The position numbers and the translations under genes were made by a program. Shown piece by piece: positions 12,624-24,457 of a DNA stretch of 64,000 bases. The notes beneath the pieces are model-generated. The model was not told the origin of the DNA. It searched no databases and saw only the letters and a program-made list of their open reading frames with translations. The number at the start of each line of letters is the position of its first letter. The stretch's first letter is position 1. This DNA is from Luzula sylvatica (taxonomy: Eukaryota > Streptophyta > Magnoliopsida > Poales > Juncaceae): the NCBI GenBank assembly GCA_946800325.1, contig OX326957.1, positions 17,854,591 to 17,918,590 of the forward strand, in the 5' to 3' direction.

Positions 12624-12985
12624 GGCATAGAAGAGCGTCCCTAACTCGTGGCCCTTGCGGTCATATTTATAGCACTCATGGAGTCTTCTTATTGGCCACG
12701 AGTTGGTGGAGAGGATTGGGGGTAAGGAGGTAATTCCCACCAAAGGTAGGTGGACAGGATAAGGGCTAAGGATTGAGTGGTTTTCGTGTAGACTTTTGTG
12801 TAAGTTTGTATCGTGATAATTGTTTGCCTCCCGTCTTATTCATGTACCGAATATATCGGTATAATATATCGTTTTCACTCCTCTTGACGTGTTGGAGACA
12901 ACTACACTCTCCAAATTCCCAGAAATTCCTTCTAATTCCTGTGATTAAGCAATAAAACACACTTAGTGAAGAAATATTCATGTTA
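11940..12985 (-). mobile_element. Possible solo LTR or LTR-like block
   Basis: On the minus strand a TATA-like CTATAAATATGACC (about 12663-12676) is followed by a C/T-rich leader with a (CT)n tract and then a T/A-rich tail, the layout of an LTR. No terminal inverted repeat, target duplication or internal retroelement gene was found, so this rests on layout alone. Frames here are produced by the (GA)n tract or are short and unrecognised. Confidence 0.3.
12566..12620. repeat. (AG)n microsatellite
   Basis: A perfect AG repeat of about 27 units. It produces long spurious Arg-Glu and Ser-Leu frames on both strands. Confidence 0.95.
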
Positions 12986-13060
12986 TCTCAAATATGATTA
13001 ATAAAGTATATATAATTATTCTTCACGAGGGCTAAAATCCTCAAATTAAGCATTAAATTT

Positions 13061-13546
13061 GTGCCTTATTTGCCTCACATCACAAATAACAATACTTTAC
13101 CATGGTTACTCATGGGAGATTACAATCTCACATTAAATTCATGTGAAAGGAGTGGTAATAGTAGAAATAATAAATACACAAAAGAATACATGGACTATAT
13201 TAGCAATATGCAATTAATAGATCTTCCATTAAAAGAGAAAAAGTTTACATGGAGTAATTCTCATTCTAAAGCTAAGCTAGGCAGAATAATTATTAATAAA
13301 GAATGGTTAAAATTATATACTAATTCACAATTAAATACTAGAATTAATACATGTTCAGATCATATTCCTCTATTATTTGAAGCTAATAATAACTATCATA
13401 TATTTAATGGATTCATATTTGAAGTTAAATGGCTTAGATTAAAGGAATATAATATCTTAATTCAAACAGTTTTAAACAATGGGGCATGTAATTCAGTAGA
13501 TGAGTTATTTATTAAATACACTAAATTGGGGCAAAAATTAAAATAA
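13061..13546 (+). pseudogene. LINE endonuclease (APE-like) C-terminal fragment
   Basis: The open stretch of about 160 codons keeps the MGDYNL motif near its start and the SDHIPL motif near residue 100. These are the conserved motifs around the catalytic Asp and His of L1 apurinic-like endonucleases, which nick the target DNA. The N-terminal half is absent. The frame closes before the reverse transcriptase. Confidence 0.75.
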
Positions 13547-13981
13547 TTGAATAAAAGTATAAGTCTCAAATATAATGCAGAATTGAAAAACTGTAAAACA
13601 ATCATACAATGGTCAGATAATATGGAAGATACTAGACAATTAACAGCTATTGAAAAGTGGATTAAAATCAAGCTAAACTAAGATTAGAAACCCTAATTTC
13701 ACTTGAAAAATTATACTGGAGACAAAGATCTAAATTTAATTGGATAAAACAAGGAGATGTTAACCCAAGATTTTTTTCACTTACATGCTTCAATTAAAAA
13801 ATCAAACTCAATGATTTCAATACTTATAGATTAAAATGGGATTGAGTATAAAGACCACAAACAAAAAACAAATCTTTCATTTTCATTCTACAGAGATTTA
13901 ATGGGGAGGGAATCAATCAATGATGAAAATGGTAATATTAATCTAAATACATTATATTTAGATTAATATAATGATTTTAAT

Positions 13982-15310
13982 ATGGATGAGATAACTTATG
14001 CTATAATAAGTTGGAAAAATAAGAAAAGTCCTGGACCTGATGGATTTATTGTGGACTTTTTTAAAAATAATTGGGATATGTCAAAAACTGAACTTTTAGA
14101 ATTATTTAATAAAGATGATAAAATAGGCTTATCCAAATTTAATGCATCATATATAACATTGATAGCTAAAAAAGAAAATGCCATTGAACAAAAAGACTTT
14201 AGACTTATAAGTTTAATTTCAAGTATTCAAATAATTTTTTCTAAAATATGATCAAACATATTAAGTCTCTATATTAATGAAATGATTTCTAAAAATCAAT
14301 TAGGGTTCTTAAAAGGAAGAAATATCTCTGAAAATTATGTATGTGCCAAAGAAATTTTATGTGCAGCTAAAAGGACTTCTATACCATTAATTATTTTAAA
14401 ATTAGATATACATAAAGGTTTTGACAGTGTGTCATGGTATTTTTTGCTTAATATATTATCTGCAAGGGGATTTGGGATAAACTTCATTACATGGATTAAA
14501 AAATCTGTTCTAACAGGGACTACAAGAGTTATTTTAAATGGACACCCTGGTAAATATATACACTTAAAGAGAGGACTTAGGCAAGGAGACCCTACTTCTG
14601 CACATTTCTTTTTATTAGTTATGGGTGTTCTCTCTAAACTATCAGAAAATCTAAGTGAAAATGGTTATATCATTAAACCTTTAAGAAATGTGTACACAAG
14701 TTTATTCTATGGAGATGATTCAATTCTTTTCCTAAACCTGATATTAATAATATTAAGAGAGTTAAATTTATACTAAATGTTTTTGGTCAAGAATCTGGTC
14801 TTAAAATGAACTTTAATAAATCTGAGGTAATTGGTTTAAATATTTCTGATGATAGAATGAAAATAATTTCTAAGGAATTAGATTGGAAAATTGGAAAATT
14901 TCCTATCACTTAATTAGGTCTTCCTTTGTATTATAAAAAACCATCTAAAGAGGATTTTATGTTATTAATAGAAAAAAATACAAATAAACTAACACGTTGG
15001 AAAGGAAGTATGATAAGCAAGGCTGGAAGATTAGTTCTTATGAACTCTGTCTTAACAACCAAGCCTATCTATTATTGTATTTAAATTTCCTAAATGGGCC
15101 ATTAAAGAAATTGATAAAATTAGGAAACAATTTTTTTGGAAGGGTACTAATAAAACTGGATATAACTTAGTAAATTAGGACATTGTATGTCAGCCAAAAG
15201 ATAAAGGAGGGTTGGGAGTTTTAAATTTGGAAATCTTTAATAAAATATTATTAATTAAATGGTTATGGTTATGTTATAATTTGGAAGGGAAATTAGATTG
15301 GTTCAATTTA
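13982..15310 (+). pseudogene. LINE reverse transcriptase, frameshifted
   Basis: Two open pieces (13982-14251 and 14282-14776) carry KSPGPDGF and then NQLGFLKGRNI, KLDIHKGFDSVSW, RGLRQGDPTS and FYGDDSI. These are ordered motifs of L1 reverse transcriptases. The catalytic box reads YGDD where plant LINEs usually have YADD or FADD. Thumb-like sequence continues to about 15310 with several stops. It cannot make an active enzyme as it stands. Confidence 0.85.
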
Positions 15311-15326
15311 ATTGAAAATCCTCTAA

Positions 15327-15992
15327 ATGAAGATACCAATCAAAATAATTATAAAATATAATTCTTATTTCTGGAATGATGTTTTAAAAAATTCTGATTT
15401 TTTTAATCATAGTATAAATATAATAATAGGAAATGGGATGAATTCTAATTTTTGGAAAGGTAGATGGTGTGAAAAACCCTTAATAATAAAATATTCAAAA
15501 CTTTATTCATTCTCAGAAAATAAACTAGGCACAATTGAATATTTTTTAAAAATCATGAATGAAACAAATTTATATAATAGTTTGGGTTTAAACATACCTC
15601 TATCTAGAGTTGCTCAAGACCAGTTTGTTCAATTGGAGCAAATATGTAGTACTTCTGATCTCATTGCATCACAAAAAGATACTTTTCAATGGATTTGGAG
15701 TCATAATAGAGAATATATCTGCAAAAAAGCATATCACCATTTAATTAAAGGAGTTTATATAAAGGCACATTACTATAAATTATGGGAAATAAAAGTTGAA
15801 CTAAAAATAAAAATATTTCTATGGTTATTATATTTGAACAAAGTACTTACTGTGGATAATCTCCGGAAGAAAGGATGGGTATTAGTCAACAGATGTGTCA
15901 TTTGCAAAAATTCTGAGGAAAATGTGAACCATATTTACCAGTCAGTGATGTTTTGTGCAGCAAGTATGGATGAAATTGATTGGAAATATTAG
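15327..15992 (+). pseudogene. LINE C-terminal zinc-binding (zf-RVT) region
   Basis: The frame includes NSNFWKGRWC, an FQWIWSHNREY stretch, then KIFLWLL and CVICKNSEENVNHIY. This matches the order of the plant LINE zf-RVT domain (aromatic W-rich part, then CxxC...H). The last His/Cys ligands are followed by a stop. Confidence 0.75.
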
Positions 15993-16103
15993 AATTAATA
16001 ATCCAAATAATAATCATTTCAAACCATTAGAATCAATCATAAGTACAAAGGAGTCTAAACAAATCAAAATACTTATATGTCTCTTTTTATACCAGATCTA
16101 GCT

Positions 16104-16695
16104 TGAGAGGTGCCGTAGGATCTTTACCAATCAATCTCTAACTGAAGATCAATTAATTGAGAGAATAACCTACAAATATAAAATAAATAAATCAGTTGGA
16201 AATTCTTACAAAAATAAATGTTTTAATTATGAAGTAATAAATGATGATAATATTATTGGGAATCCAACTAATATTGATGAAGAAGATAATTCAGATACTA
16301 ATTCAATAAGTTCAAATGAAAATCAAAATTACTGTAATGAGAATATAATCTACACTAATGAATTTAATTATGCAGGGATTATAAGGAATGGAGCAGTGGA
16401 GCGGCAATGGAGTTATGGTTCCAGTACCGGTACCAGTATAGCGATCAAAGAAAACTACAGAAGTATGAGAGAGTTGGATGCAAGGAGAAGAAACTCTCAA
16501 ACAAATGCAACAAATGAAATGCCTACTTCGACTACTGGATCAAGAGAAATAGAAAACCTATGGTGGTTCAACTCTGACCTAACAGAAGAAGTTCGATTTT
16601 GCATGCAACGAGAAAGAGAAAATGGAGAGGTGAATGAAGAGGATCATACCTTACAAACTATCTGCAGTCGATTGACAGATCTCCTCACTGATTGA
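16104..16695 (+). pseudogene. Unrecognised acidic ORF in the LINE 3' part
   Basis: A frame open from about 16104 to a stop at 16693-16695 gives about 196 codons, although its first ATG is late. It begins Asn/Asp/Glu-rich and ends with a Glu/Arg-rich half (TEEVRFCMQRERENGE). It lies between the zf-RVT relic and the LINE poly(A) and probably belongs to the LINE, but I do not recognise a family. It may equally be host sequence picked up by the element. Confidence 0.4.
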
Positions 16696-17355
16696 GAAGC
16701 TCACTCGACAAGGAGAAGCCAGATCTTGCAAAGAAAAAGAATATATTCAATCACCCTGTGGATGTATCGTTAGATCGAAGTCATTATAGACCTTCAAAAA
16801 GGAATCGCTGAGGAAATCGCCAAGAAAGAAGAAGAAGGAGCAATAGAAATGAATGAGAGAGCTGGTGTGTGGAAATAATGAAAAGAGGCGATAGTGTTAA
16901 CATGGTTATTTATATCTAGGGTAAAAGAGTTCAATGGAATCAGTTTTCAGGTTATTTCAATAACCAGGGTTTGTATTGATGGATTATAGGTAATATAAGT
17001 AGCAAATAGAAGATATTTAGGAATAGTGTTTTTTTTTTATTATTTAGGGCAAATATCTTCTTATTTGTATTATCTCATTATCAATATAAATGAAATATAA
17101 TAGAAGTAGGGTATAAGAACCTACTCTATTTTTCTAAAAAAAATAAAATTCATTCTAAATCTCCTCATACACTATGAACATTTCAAAACATCTTTCATGG
17201 CGCAAATAATTATTACAAACATTAGTTTCTTCAAAACAATTATCCTCACAATACAAATAACCGAAATATTATCGAATTATCATTAAGATAAATTTCTCTT
17301 AATTTATTTTTAACATAATATAAATTAAAATACATAAATTAAAACAATAGTGCTT

Positions 17356-19863
17356 TTAACTAATTGGGTCCATGAACAAAGACCTAACTAGTTCTTTAGT
17401 CTTTCCATCCGGTGTACCAACACCGTCCCCGGCTTGATAAAGACAAATTGACATTCGTGCGAGATTCACGCAAGCATCTCTGAATAATGGTGGTAATACA
17501 TGACGATCTTGACCTAAAGAATCCTCATTGATTAGTTTCCATGTATCCATTGTGAGTATCTTCATGGCCTCTCGCGCCTCTTGCTCTGTACAAGCATGCT
17601 TGTGCATGTAGCATGATATGGATGATGGTGCATCACCTCTCTCTAACTCGTCCTGAAGTTACGTCAATAACAAAATAAAATAGTTACATTGCGAAAAAAA
17701 TAGGGCGTGGACAGTACATGATTATTACCTTATGAGTTGCGGAGTCGTTGCAAAGCCGAAAAATCATGGAGCATGATCTTACCAGACGCGGATACATTTT
17801 GTCAAGTTGAAGAACCTGTGCTGTGGTTCTATCACCTAACACCACAAACACATTGAGCAATAAAAGGGGTGCAGTGGACGAAACCCATCCGTTCTCCAAG
17901 TATTCTTCCATGTTTGTGCGGTACCCTTTATGGTACCACTTTGCCTCGGCCAAAAATGCCTTGCACGTATCACACCACTGCGAAAAATTCATTTCAATAA
18001 TAATGTTCAATTTCAATAATCTTTGTAAGTTTGAGGTCGACATGAGTAGGGCTTACTGATTTCTTAAGAAGAGGAAGAGTATCCCATCCAGTTTTCTCGA
18101 GTACACGAGATGCAATTTCATTGCTTGTGTACAAAATTGCAGCATATAATAATTTCATGTACTCTGGAATTTCTTCTGTTGCTTTCATATCCCACCTAAA
18201 ATAAACAATGTAATTCAATACCCTAATAGAATTGTATAACAAAATGAAGGTAATTATACAATATGTAAACATATACATAGTTATGCACCTTTCAATAGCT
18301 TCTGTAAAGAGCACAAGCTCGTCAAAGGTTCCGTAAATATCATACAGATCATCTAAGATAACGAGTATAACTGCTACTTTGGAAATCACTTCTCTACAGT
18401 CGCGGAGATCTGGTTCTGGTGCAATTCCCGTTGCAAAGAAGAACGACTCCACTAAACGATCTCTTGCAAATGGTAGCTTCTCCATTAGTCCTAATTCTCT
18501 CCACCACCTAATTTTCATCAAAATACAAATTTTAAAATGAAATTAGTGTCAACAACTTTTTAATTTTTAATTTTTGTGATCAAAGAAAAGACCTTGAAAG
18601 AATTTGAAGTTCTTGTTGGTGCAGAACTTGGACATGATTGAAATCATCCTTGGCAAATTGCAAAAGTAAAGGATCTACATTCTTATCTCCAGTGTGGTGA
18701 TCTATGAACCATCTTGCCTCCAGTATTGGAACTCTCCAGTGCAATGGGACTTCTAAAGCATGCTCAACTTGTGTTTTTAGATTTTGATCCATGCAAGGAA
18801 TGAGATCAGTTATGCATTTCGACCAAAATACCCTTTTCTCACTCCATAGTTCTTTATTTTCAGATACAAGGTAAGAGGCCTCGTAGAGTTGTAAAAGACC
18901 TTGAACGTCATTATGTAGATTTCCCTTTATGAAATGATTCAAAATATCTGCAACATAAATATATAGCAAAATCATGACTTTTGATGAGTGTGTAAAATAC
19001 ATACGATTATGATCTTAATAAATGTTTTTTTATTTTGAAAAAAAAAAAATGTATGTATATATTGTTTTGTATTTGTCGAATAGAACTAGAGTTTATAAAT
19101 AATTGATTTAGATCAAGATCCGATCAATAGAGGGGGGAGTCTTCTTATATAATACTTAATTCGTTGTAAGAAATAATTTCATAAGAGTGAACCAAAATAG
19201 GTTTGAAATTTCAAACAATCATAAAAACATTATAACAACGCAAAATAATTATATACTACCTTTTTCAATAAAAAAGAATATATATTTATATAGTATAATA
19301 ATTAACCATGGATGAGTTTACCTTGAGAAACAACAAAACCATGCTCTCTTAGTAACACAAAGAGCAAAGACATGGAGCGAACATCATCGGAGAAAGCTCT
19401 TTTTGCCTCTTCAACAGATATTTGTTCAAGTACTTTTTTTATATCGTTCTCGAAATGGTAACGAATTCCGAGTCGACAAATCGTATGTACGAGATTTAAA
19501 CGCTCGGTTAGTCTCGAGTCCTTGTATATTAACTCCCTTACATACTTCCTTAACTCTTCATGGCTTCTTTCTTGCACTTGATCCTGCAATATAATTTACA
19601 TATCTATCAATTTTTTTTTTTTTTGAAAAATAATTTACATATCTATCATGAAGAGCTTAGAAAAGATATTTGCATTTGTTAAATATATTCGAAAGAGAAT
19701 GCAATTATGAACAATTTTTCTTCTGCCACTAATTTACTTGAGTAGCCTGTGAAAAGGGAAGTGAGGCGTAATCCCATGAGCTAGGTTTGTAATTGCCAGA
19801 TCGTCTCAAGCTTCCTCCAGTTGGGCAGTACTCCTCAGAATCCAAACATACAATGCTCTCCAT
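17356..19863 (-). CDS. TPS2: terpene synthase, TPS-b type, 7 exons, apparently intact
   Basis: Exons on the minus strand: 19863-19738, 19583-19322, 18947-18593, 18507-18289, 18195-18057, 17977-17729, 17652-17356. All introns are GT-AG and the joined frame is open (548 aa). Exons 4, 5 and 6 are 219, 139 and 249 nt, exactly as in TPS1, and all intron phases match. Motifs: RRx8W at 20-30 (RRSGNYKPSSW), RDR at 263-265, DDLYD at 300-304, and NDSATHKDE at 444-452. Only 19 residues precede RR, too few for a usual plastid transit peptide. The enzyme may therefore be cytosolic, or use a cryptic signal; that is inference. It shares unusual NDSATH wording with TPS1 (many relatives have Leu at the third position), which suggests common local ancestry, yet the proteins differ widely elsewhere. 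It converges on TPS1, with 8.4 kb of transposon-rich DNA between them. Confidence 0.93.
19610..19629 (-). mobile_element. 20-bp retroposed LINE tail in TPS2 intron 1
   Basis: The 20-nt insert reads, on the minus strand, TTTTC followed by 14 A. It is flanked by a perfect 19-bp direct repeat (ATAATTTACATATCTATCA at 19591-19609 and 19630-19648). A poly(A) end plus a long target-site duplication is the mark of target-primed reverse transcription. The TTTTTC-A(n) end equals the 3' end of the LINE copy at 34085-34350. This is best read as a LINE insertion that stopped almost at once. Confidence 0.75.
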
Positions 19864-19960
19864 GGTTTCAAAAATCACAGGTAGGGTTTTGCTTAGCTTT
19901 GATCGATAAAAAATTTGAATTTATTTTAAATTTTGTTGTCTGCCTAATAGTTATATGGAT

Positions 19961-19970
19961 TATTTATAGA
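19961..19970 (-). promoter_or_regulatory. TATA box of TPS2
   Basis: Read on the minus strand this is TCTATAAATA, about 100 nt upstream of the TPS2 start codon at 19863. The leader between them contains no other ATG that I can see. Part of this leader is homologous to the region upstream of the orphan exon at 24151-24276. Confidence 0.6.
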
Positions 19971-19979
19971 GTTTTATTT

Positions 19980-21289
19980 CAATACACCAAAAGTTTTTAA
20001 CTGTTCACTCTCTCAGATCTAATGGTCCAGATTAAATTAGAAAACCGGTTACTTTTATTCGCACGTAAAACATGGTTCGTGATTAGGGTTCGGGGTTGGT
20101 GATATGCGGAGAACATTGAAATTGGTGCTTCGCATATCTTCACCATTCATCAAGAATATATCCAATATTTAATAAACAAATCATAGGATTCAATGACATG
20201 CATGCCTCATTTATTAATAGGTTTCGACGCCATGTACGCCATTTATTGCTAGGCGTAGGACAATGTTTTTTGTTTGTCCATTCTATGAATTTGTTGTTTT
20301 CACCGGGTGAGAGTAAATGAGATATTCTATCGATCTCCCAAAAGATTCATACTAAACAAAAAACATTATAAATCATAAAAATTATATTAAACAATAATTT
20401 TACTACCATTTAAAAATAAATAGAAACAAAAATATTTAATTAATATTTTAAAATGTATAATAAGAAATTAAATACAACATTTGTGAGAAATAACTAGGGC
20501 ACCCCTCGTTACACTTTGATAATATATTTTTATTAAATTGTGCATCATAATTGAACAATTATAAATGGAAAAATTTCATTACACGCCATCAAACGTTTTA
20601 TTTCGACCAAATATATCACTCATAAGCTCATACCAAGTTTAACATAGTATCATATCATGTCAGATTGCAAAAGTTTAATATTGCATTTATATAGATTGCT
20701 AATTTGTAGTATCATATATTTGGAGATTATTAAAATTAATATTATTCCGTCCTAATTTTCTAGAATTTCTGAACATTAATATATGTGTGATATTTTGGTG
20801 GCAATACGTCGTTTTGAGTATCGTTGTATTATAGATCGTGTCAATATATTTTTATCAATATGTGTATAGATTTTTTTATGTCACTATACGTACTTCTGCG
20901 TTGATAGATATATCATTGTATTATTATTTGGGTACAATATTAAATGTGTTCATAACATTACCAGTATCAATATTATCATTAAATAAAATATTGTAATATA
21001 TACATGCAATCATGCTTGCATTTTCGAATTTGGTACTCTTGAAATATAGTATTCTTTTTAGAAAAAAAAAGTACTAAAGATTATTAATTATTATATATTT
21101 TCTTGCAAGAAATATCATTTATATATATACGGTATGAAATAAGCCAAATATTTTTATATTGCGTAAGCGTTACACCGACTATCTTTTTTTATTGAAATCA
21201 CAGTATATGGTTGTTTAATTCGTTTATAAATGTTTACATTTTGCATGTATATATGATAATCTTTTCAATTTTATTAATAGAAATATGTA
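19980..21289. other. TPS2 upstream region, no recognised gene
   Basis: This stretch is AT-rich, with only very short frames and no paired terminal repeats that I can see. Promoter elements of TPS2 are expected near 19960-20300, but I name none beyond the TATA box. Confidence 0.45.
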
Positions 21290-21785
21290 TTTGCATTTTG
21301 ATTTGTATTTGTATTTTTATTTCGTATTTTGCAGCGCGTATTGGTGTTGATATTTGTATTTATTTTTCGTTTTCGTTTTCGTATTAGTATTTGTGTTCCT
21401 ACTAGTATCCTGTATTCATATTTGTATTCTTATTCTTATACTTATTCTTACTCGTATTCGTATTTCGTAATTTGTATTTCGTGATTCGTATTCCGTCGTT
21501 CGTAGTTCATAATTCATAAATCGTATTTCGTATTTTGCTTCGAATTTTGTTCTTCGTATTCCGTAATTCGTAATTCGTAATTTGTATTTCGTATTTCGTA
21601 ATTCGAATTTTAAATTCTTTTTCTAATTTGTATTTCGTAATTCGTAATTCGTCTTTCATCTTTCGTAGTTCCTAATTCGTAAATCATAAATCATAATCGT
21701 ATGTGCATTCATATTCGTATTTGTATTCATATTAGTATTTTTATTTCGTATTCGTATTGATATTTTTATTTGTATATGTATTTGA
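21290..21785. repeat. Cryptic TTCGTATT/TTCGTAAT repeat
   Basis: About 500 bp built from irregular 6-8-nt words such as TTCGTA, TTTGTATT and CGTAATTCGTA. It is not a strict tandem array, but the vocabulary is very restricted and strand-asymmetric (T-rich, few G outside CG). Confidence 0.75.
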
Positions 21786-23900
21786 TGTACTCGAAAAACT
21801 AGGTGTCGTTTTATATTAAACAATATTTGTTTGTTTCTAATTCACGAGTACCAAAGTTATTTATAATTCCTAAACAAGAACGAATATGATGGTAAGTAAA
21901 AGGATTGTTCACAGGGAGATTGGCCTCAATTCAAATTAATACGTTCAATATAGATCTTTTTTCGCAAACAAGTAGTTCACAAGCAAGATTGATCGATGTT
22001 CACAAATTTATCGCAAGTTTCAATTCAATTATGAAAAGTTTAATTCAATTCTCAAATCTTATTTTTTGGATGCTTAAGGATTACGTAACACAAGAACAAA
22101 GAGAGTATGAATGGTCTAGAGTTGTAACCAAAGTCACAAAGAAAAAGGCAAGAAAATATCAAACAAAGATGAAGATCAAAATAAAATAAAATGGAAAAAA
22201 CTCGTTTCCCTTGATGTAAAGATTGGGGAAAATGATGTATTAATTACTTGATCGTCTAGAAATATCTCGAAAGGTAAATCATTTGCAAGGGTATTATCAA
22301 TTATAGACCAATTAATAATCACAAAAATCAAGAAATAAAACTAGGATTAATTCAAGTAATTATAAACCAATTACTCAAACTCATCAAAATTCCATTCATG
22401 AAAACCTTACTCAATTTAATCAAATAATCATAAACCATCATTGATCAATTCGAGTATTAAAACGACGAGATAAAAATTAGGAAAAATAATTATAAACCAA
22501 CTACTTCCCCCAATTAATCTTTAAATCACAAAACACATTCATTTTAATAACAAAAAGATTTATTTAATCATTAAATTCCATTTCTAGATTCAACAAATAA
22601 TTATCACATCAAAAATCCCCCAATGAAATCACTCTCTTTTCATGGTCAAGAATTCAACAAATTTTATCAAGAAAAGTCGTAGAGTTGTACCCATGTAAGT
22701 TTTATACCAACTCACTTTAATCGGAAGTTATGCAATCAATAATTCCTTGGGTACAACTTTCAACCCTCATTATCAAAACTCAAAACTAAAATCGCCCGAC
22801 AAAGTCAGGAAAAGAAATCAGCCTCTTTAAAAACCGAGAAAAACAATTCTACTGTTCACAACCGAGAAAGTAAATCCCAGAACTAAAACCATATTTATAA
22901 AAACCAGGAATAGAAGTTCATTCTTATAAACCAAGAAAGGGCAATCTAATGTTTAAAACCAAGAAATGAAACACTAGAATTCAAATCAAGTTATTACAAA
23001 CCAAGAACTCAATTCACAGAATTCTGCTTTCCAATATATTCAAAGAACATCAAGAACATAACCTTACTTAGTTGAGAAGTTCGTGTTAAGGTCTCCAAGA
23101 GAATCGAATGAATTTCTGCAAATCCTGGAAAAGAGTGGCGTGTTTTCTTTAGAGTCCATGATTTACAAATACAAGATACGAAGCACTATCATGGAAAAAG
23201 AAGAAAAAGAAGTAAAATGAACTCCTTCAAACAGGGAAGCTCGATCTGAGATCTGGAGCTTGTTTTGAGGGGGGATTCAGCTTGAACAACTCAAGGCTTG
23301 TCTCCTGAAACTCGAGAGAATGGTGATTCTTGCTCCAGCGACTCGAGAAGAAAAAGAAGTAAATGGATCGTCCATTCCATGATGAAACTGGAGAAGAGAA
23401 GAAGTTTGTTAAGCTGAGTTATGATTGGCTGTTGAGTCTTATTACTGATTGGTTCACGTTTTCTGGGATTGAAAGATTTTCTGTGGCAGTTTTTGTGTGG
23501 CTTCCATGCAACAACCCAGATGTAGGAAGGACGAGGTTTTAGCGGGGTTCACACACGGTTTCAAAGATACATAGGATCCTGAATAATCCTCAACTTTTGA
23601 CTTTATAGTTTTCCATGTAATGAGTCATTTATGACCCTGTATGGTCTTGTGTGTAGTGGATAGGGTTTTGGGTCGTCGGGATATAATACAGTGATTTCTT
23701 TGTAGTCTTTGGTGTAGTGATTCTGGTTTGAATTGATTTCTGACCCGTTTCAGTAAAACGCTTGTAACTTCCTCGTCCTTCCGCCAATTGACTTGATCTG
23801 TACATCGAAATCGCTCGTCTCGATGAGAGAATTCCAGCCATGGGGTTGGTTTGTAGAGTTTTGGTCTTTTTTACCTGAAATAAACGCAATTTCACCATTA
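21786..23900 (-). mobile_element. Probable LTR of a Ty3/Gypsy (Athila/Tat-like) element
   Basis: Read on the minus strand, the right part (about 23640-23900) has the wording CGATTTCGATGTACAGATCAAGTCAATTGG, resembling the U3 of plant Gypsy elements. The left end (about 21786-21920) reads GGATTGTTCACAGGG-inverse, then a TTTAGGAATTATAAATAACTTTGG-type stretch and TACTCG, as near the U5 end of Athila/Tat elements. No internal genes follow, so it would be solo or truncated. The ends are not fixed and the assignment is tentative. Confidence 0.35.
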
Positions 23901-24150
23901 AAATATTTTCCTCAAGAATTATTAAATATTAAGATTATAACAAGGTTTTGTGTTTATTTATTATTTAATTTCATTATTTCAAATTATGCTCATAACAGTA
24001 TTCGTATTTCATATTTTATTTGGACACAAAATATGTACGAACTGTGCGTCTGTCTTAATAAATCATGATTTTTATACATTTTAAAATACAAATGTTAACC
24101 AACTCCTAATCCAATGCAAATATAAATATTTGTCTTCTGGCAGTAATTAC

Positions 24151-24276
24151 ATGAGTAGCCTGTGAAAAGGGGAGTGAGGTGTAATCCCATGAGGTTGGTT
24201 TATAATTGCCAGATCGTCTCAAGTTTCCTCCAGTTGGGCAGTACTTGTTAGAGACCAAACATACACTGCTCTTCAT
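24151..24276 (-). pseudogene. Orphan exon 1 of a third TPS-b copy
   Basis: On the minus strand the ATG at 24276-24274 opens a 42-codon exon of the same 126-nt length as TPS2 exon 1. It has the RRx8W motif (RRSGNYKPTSW) and ends at a GT donor (24150-24149). About 40 nt of the following intron and the upstream leader also match TPS2. A TATA-like stretch (CTATAAATT) lies near 24335-24345. No exon 2 to 7 follows downstream on this strand before TPS2's own upstream region, so this is a truncated duplicate. The exon itself is undamaged, so the loss was by truncation rather than point decay. It could still be transcribed as a short RNA; that is untested. Confidence 0.85.
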
Positions 24277-24457
24277 GGTCTCGCAGATCACAAGTATGTT
24301 TTTGTGTAGCTTTGATGGATGAATACTTCTGAATTTATAGAAGATTTGTGATCTGAATTTATTTGAAGTTTCCTCGCTCATCTACATTCTACAGTAAGTA
24401 TATAATATATCGTCATATATTGCATGTGTTCATTTTTTACATGGTAATTTTATCAGT

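Larger units (their letters stand above)
13030..17146 (+). mobile_element. Decayed L1-type LINE
   Basis: The order of relics is: C-terminal endonuclease, reverse transcriptase, zinc-binding domain, unknown ORF, then a 3' end with TTTTTCT-A(8) at about 17133-17146. Many frameshifts and stops separate the parts. The 5' end is missing from the element (no ORF1 or N-terminal endonuclease). Codon use is extremely AT-biased. I found no target duplication. Confidence 0.8.

Noticed and set aside
12486..12743. Frames with long Arg-Glu or Ser-Leu runs
   Set aside because: They are translations of the (AG)n microsatellite at 12566-12620.
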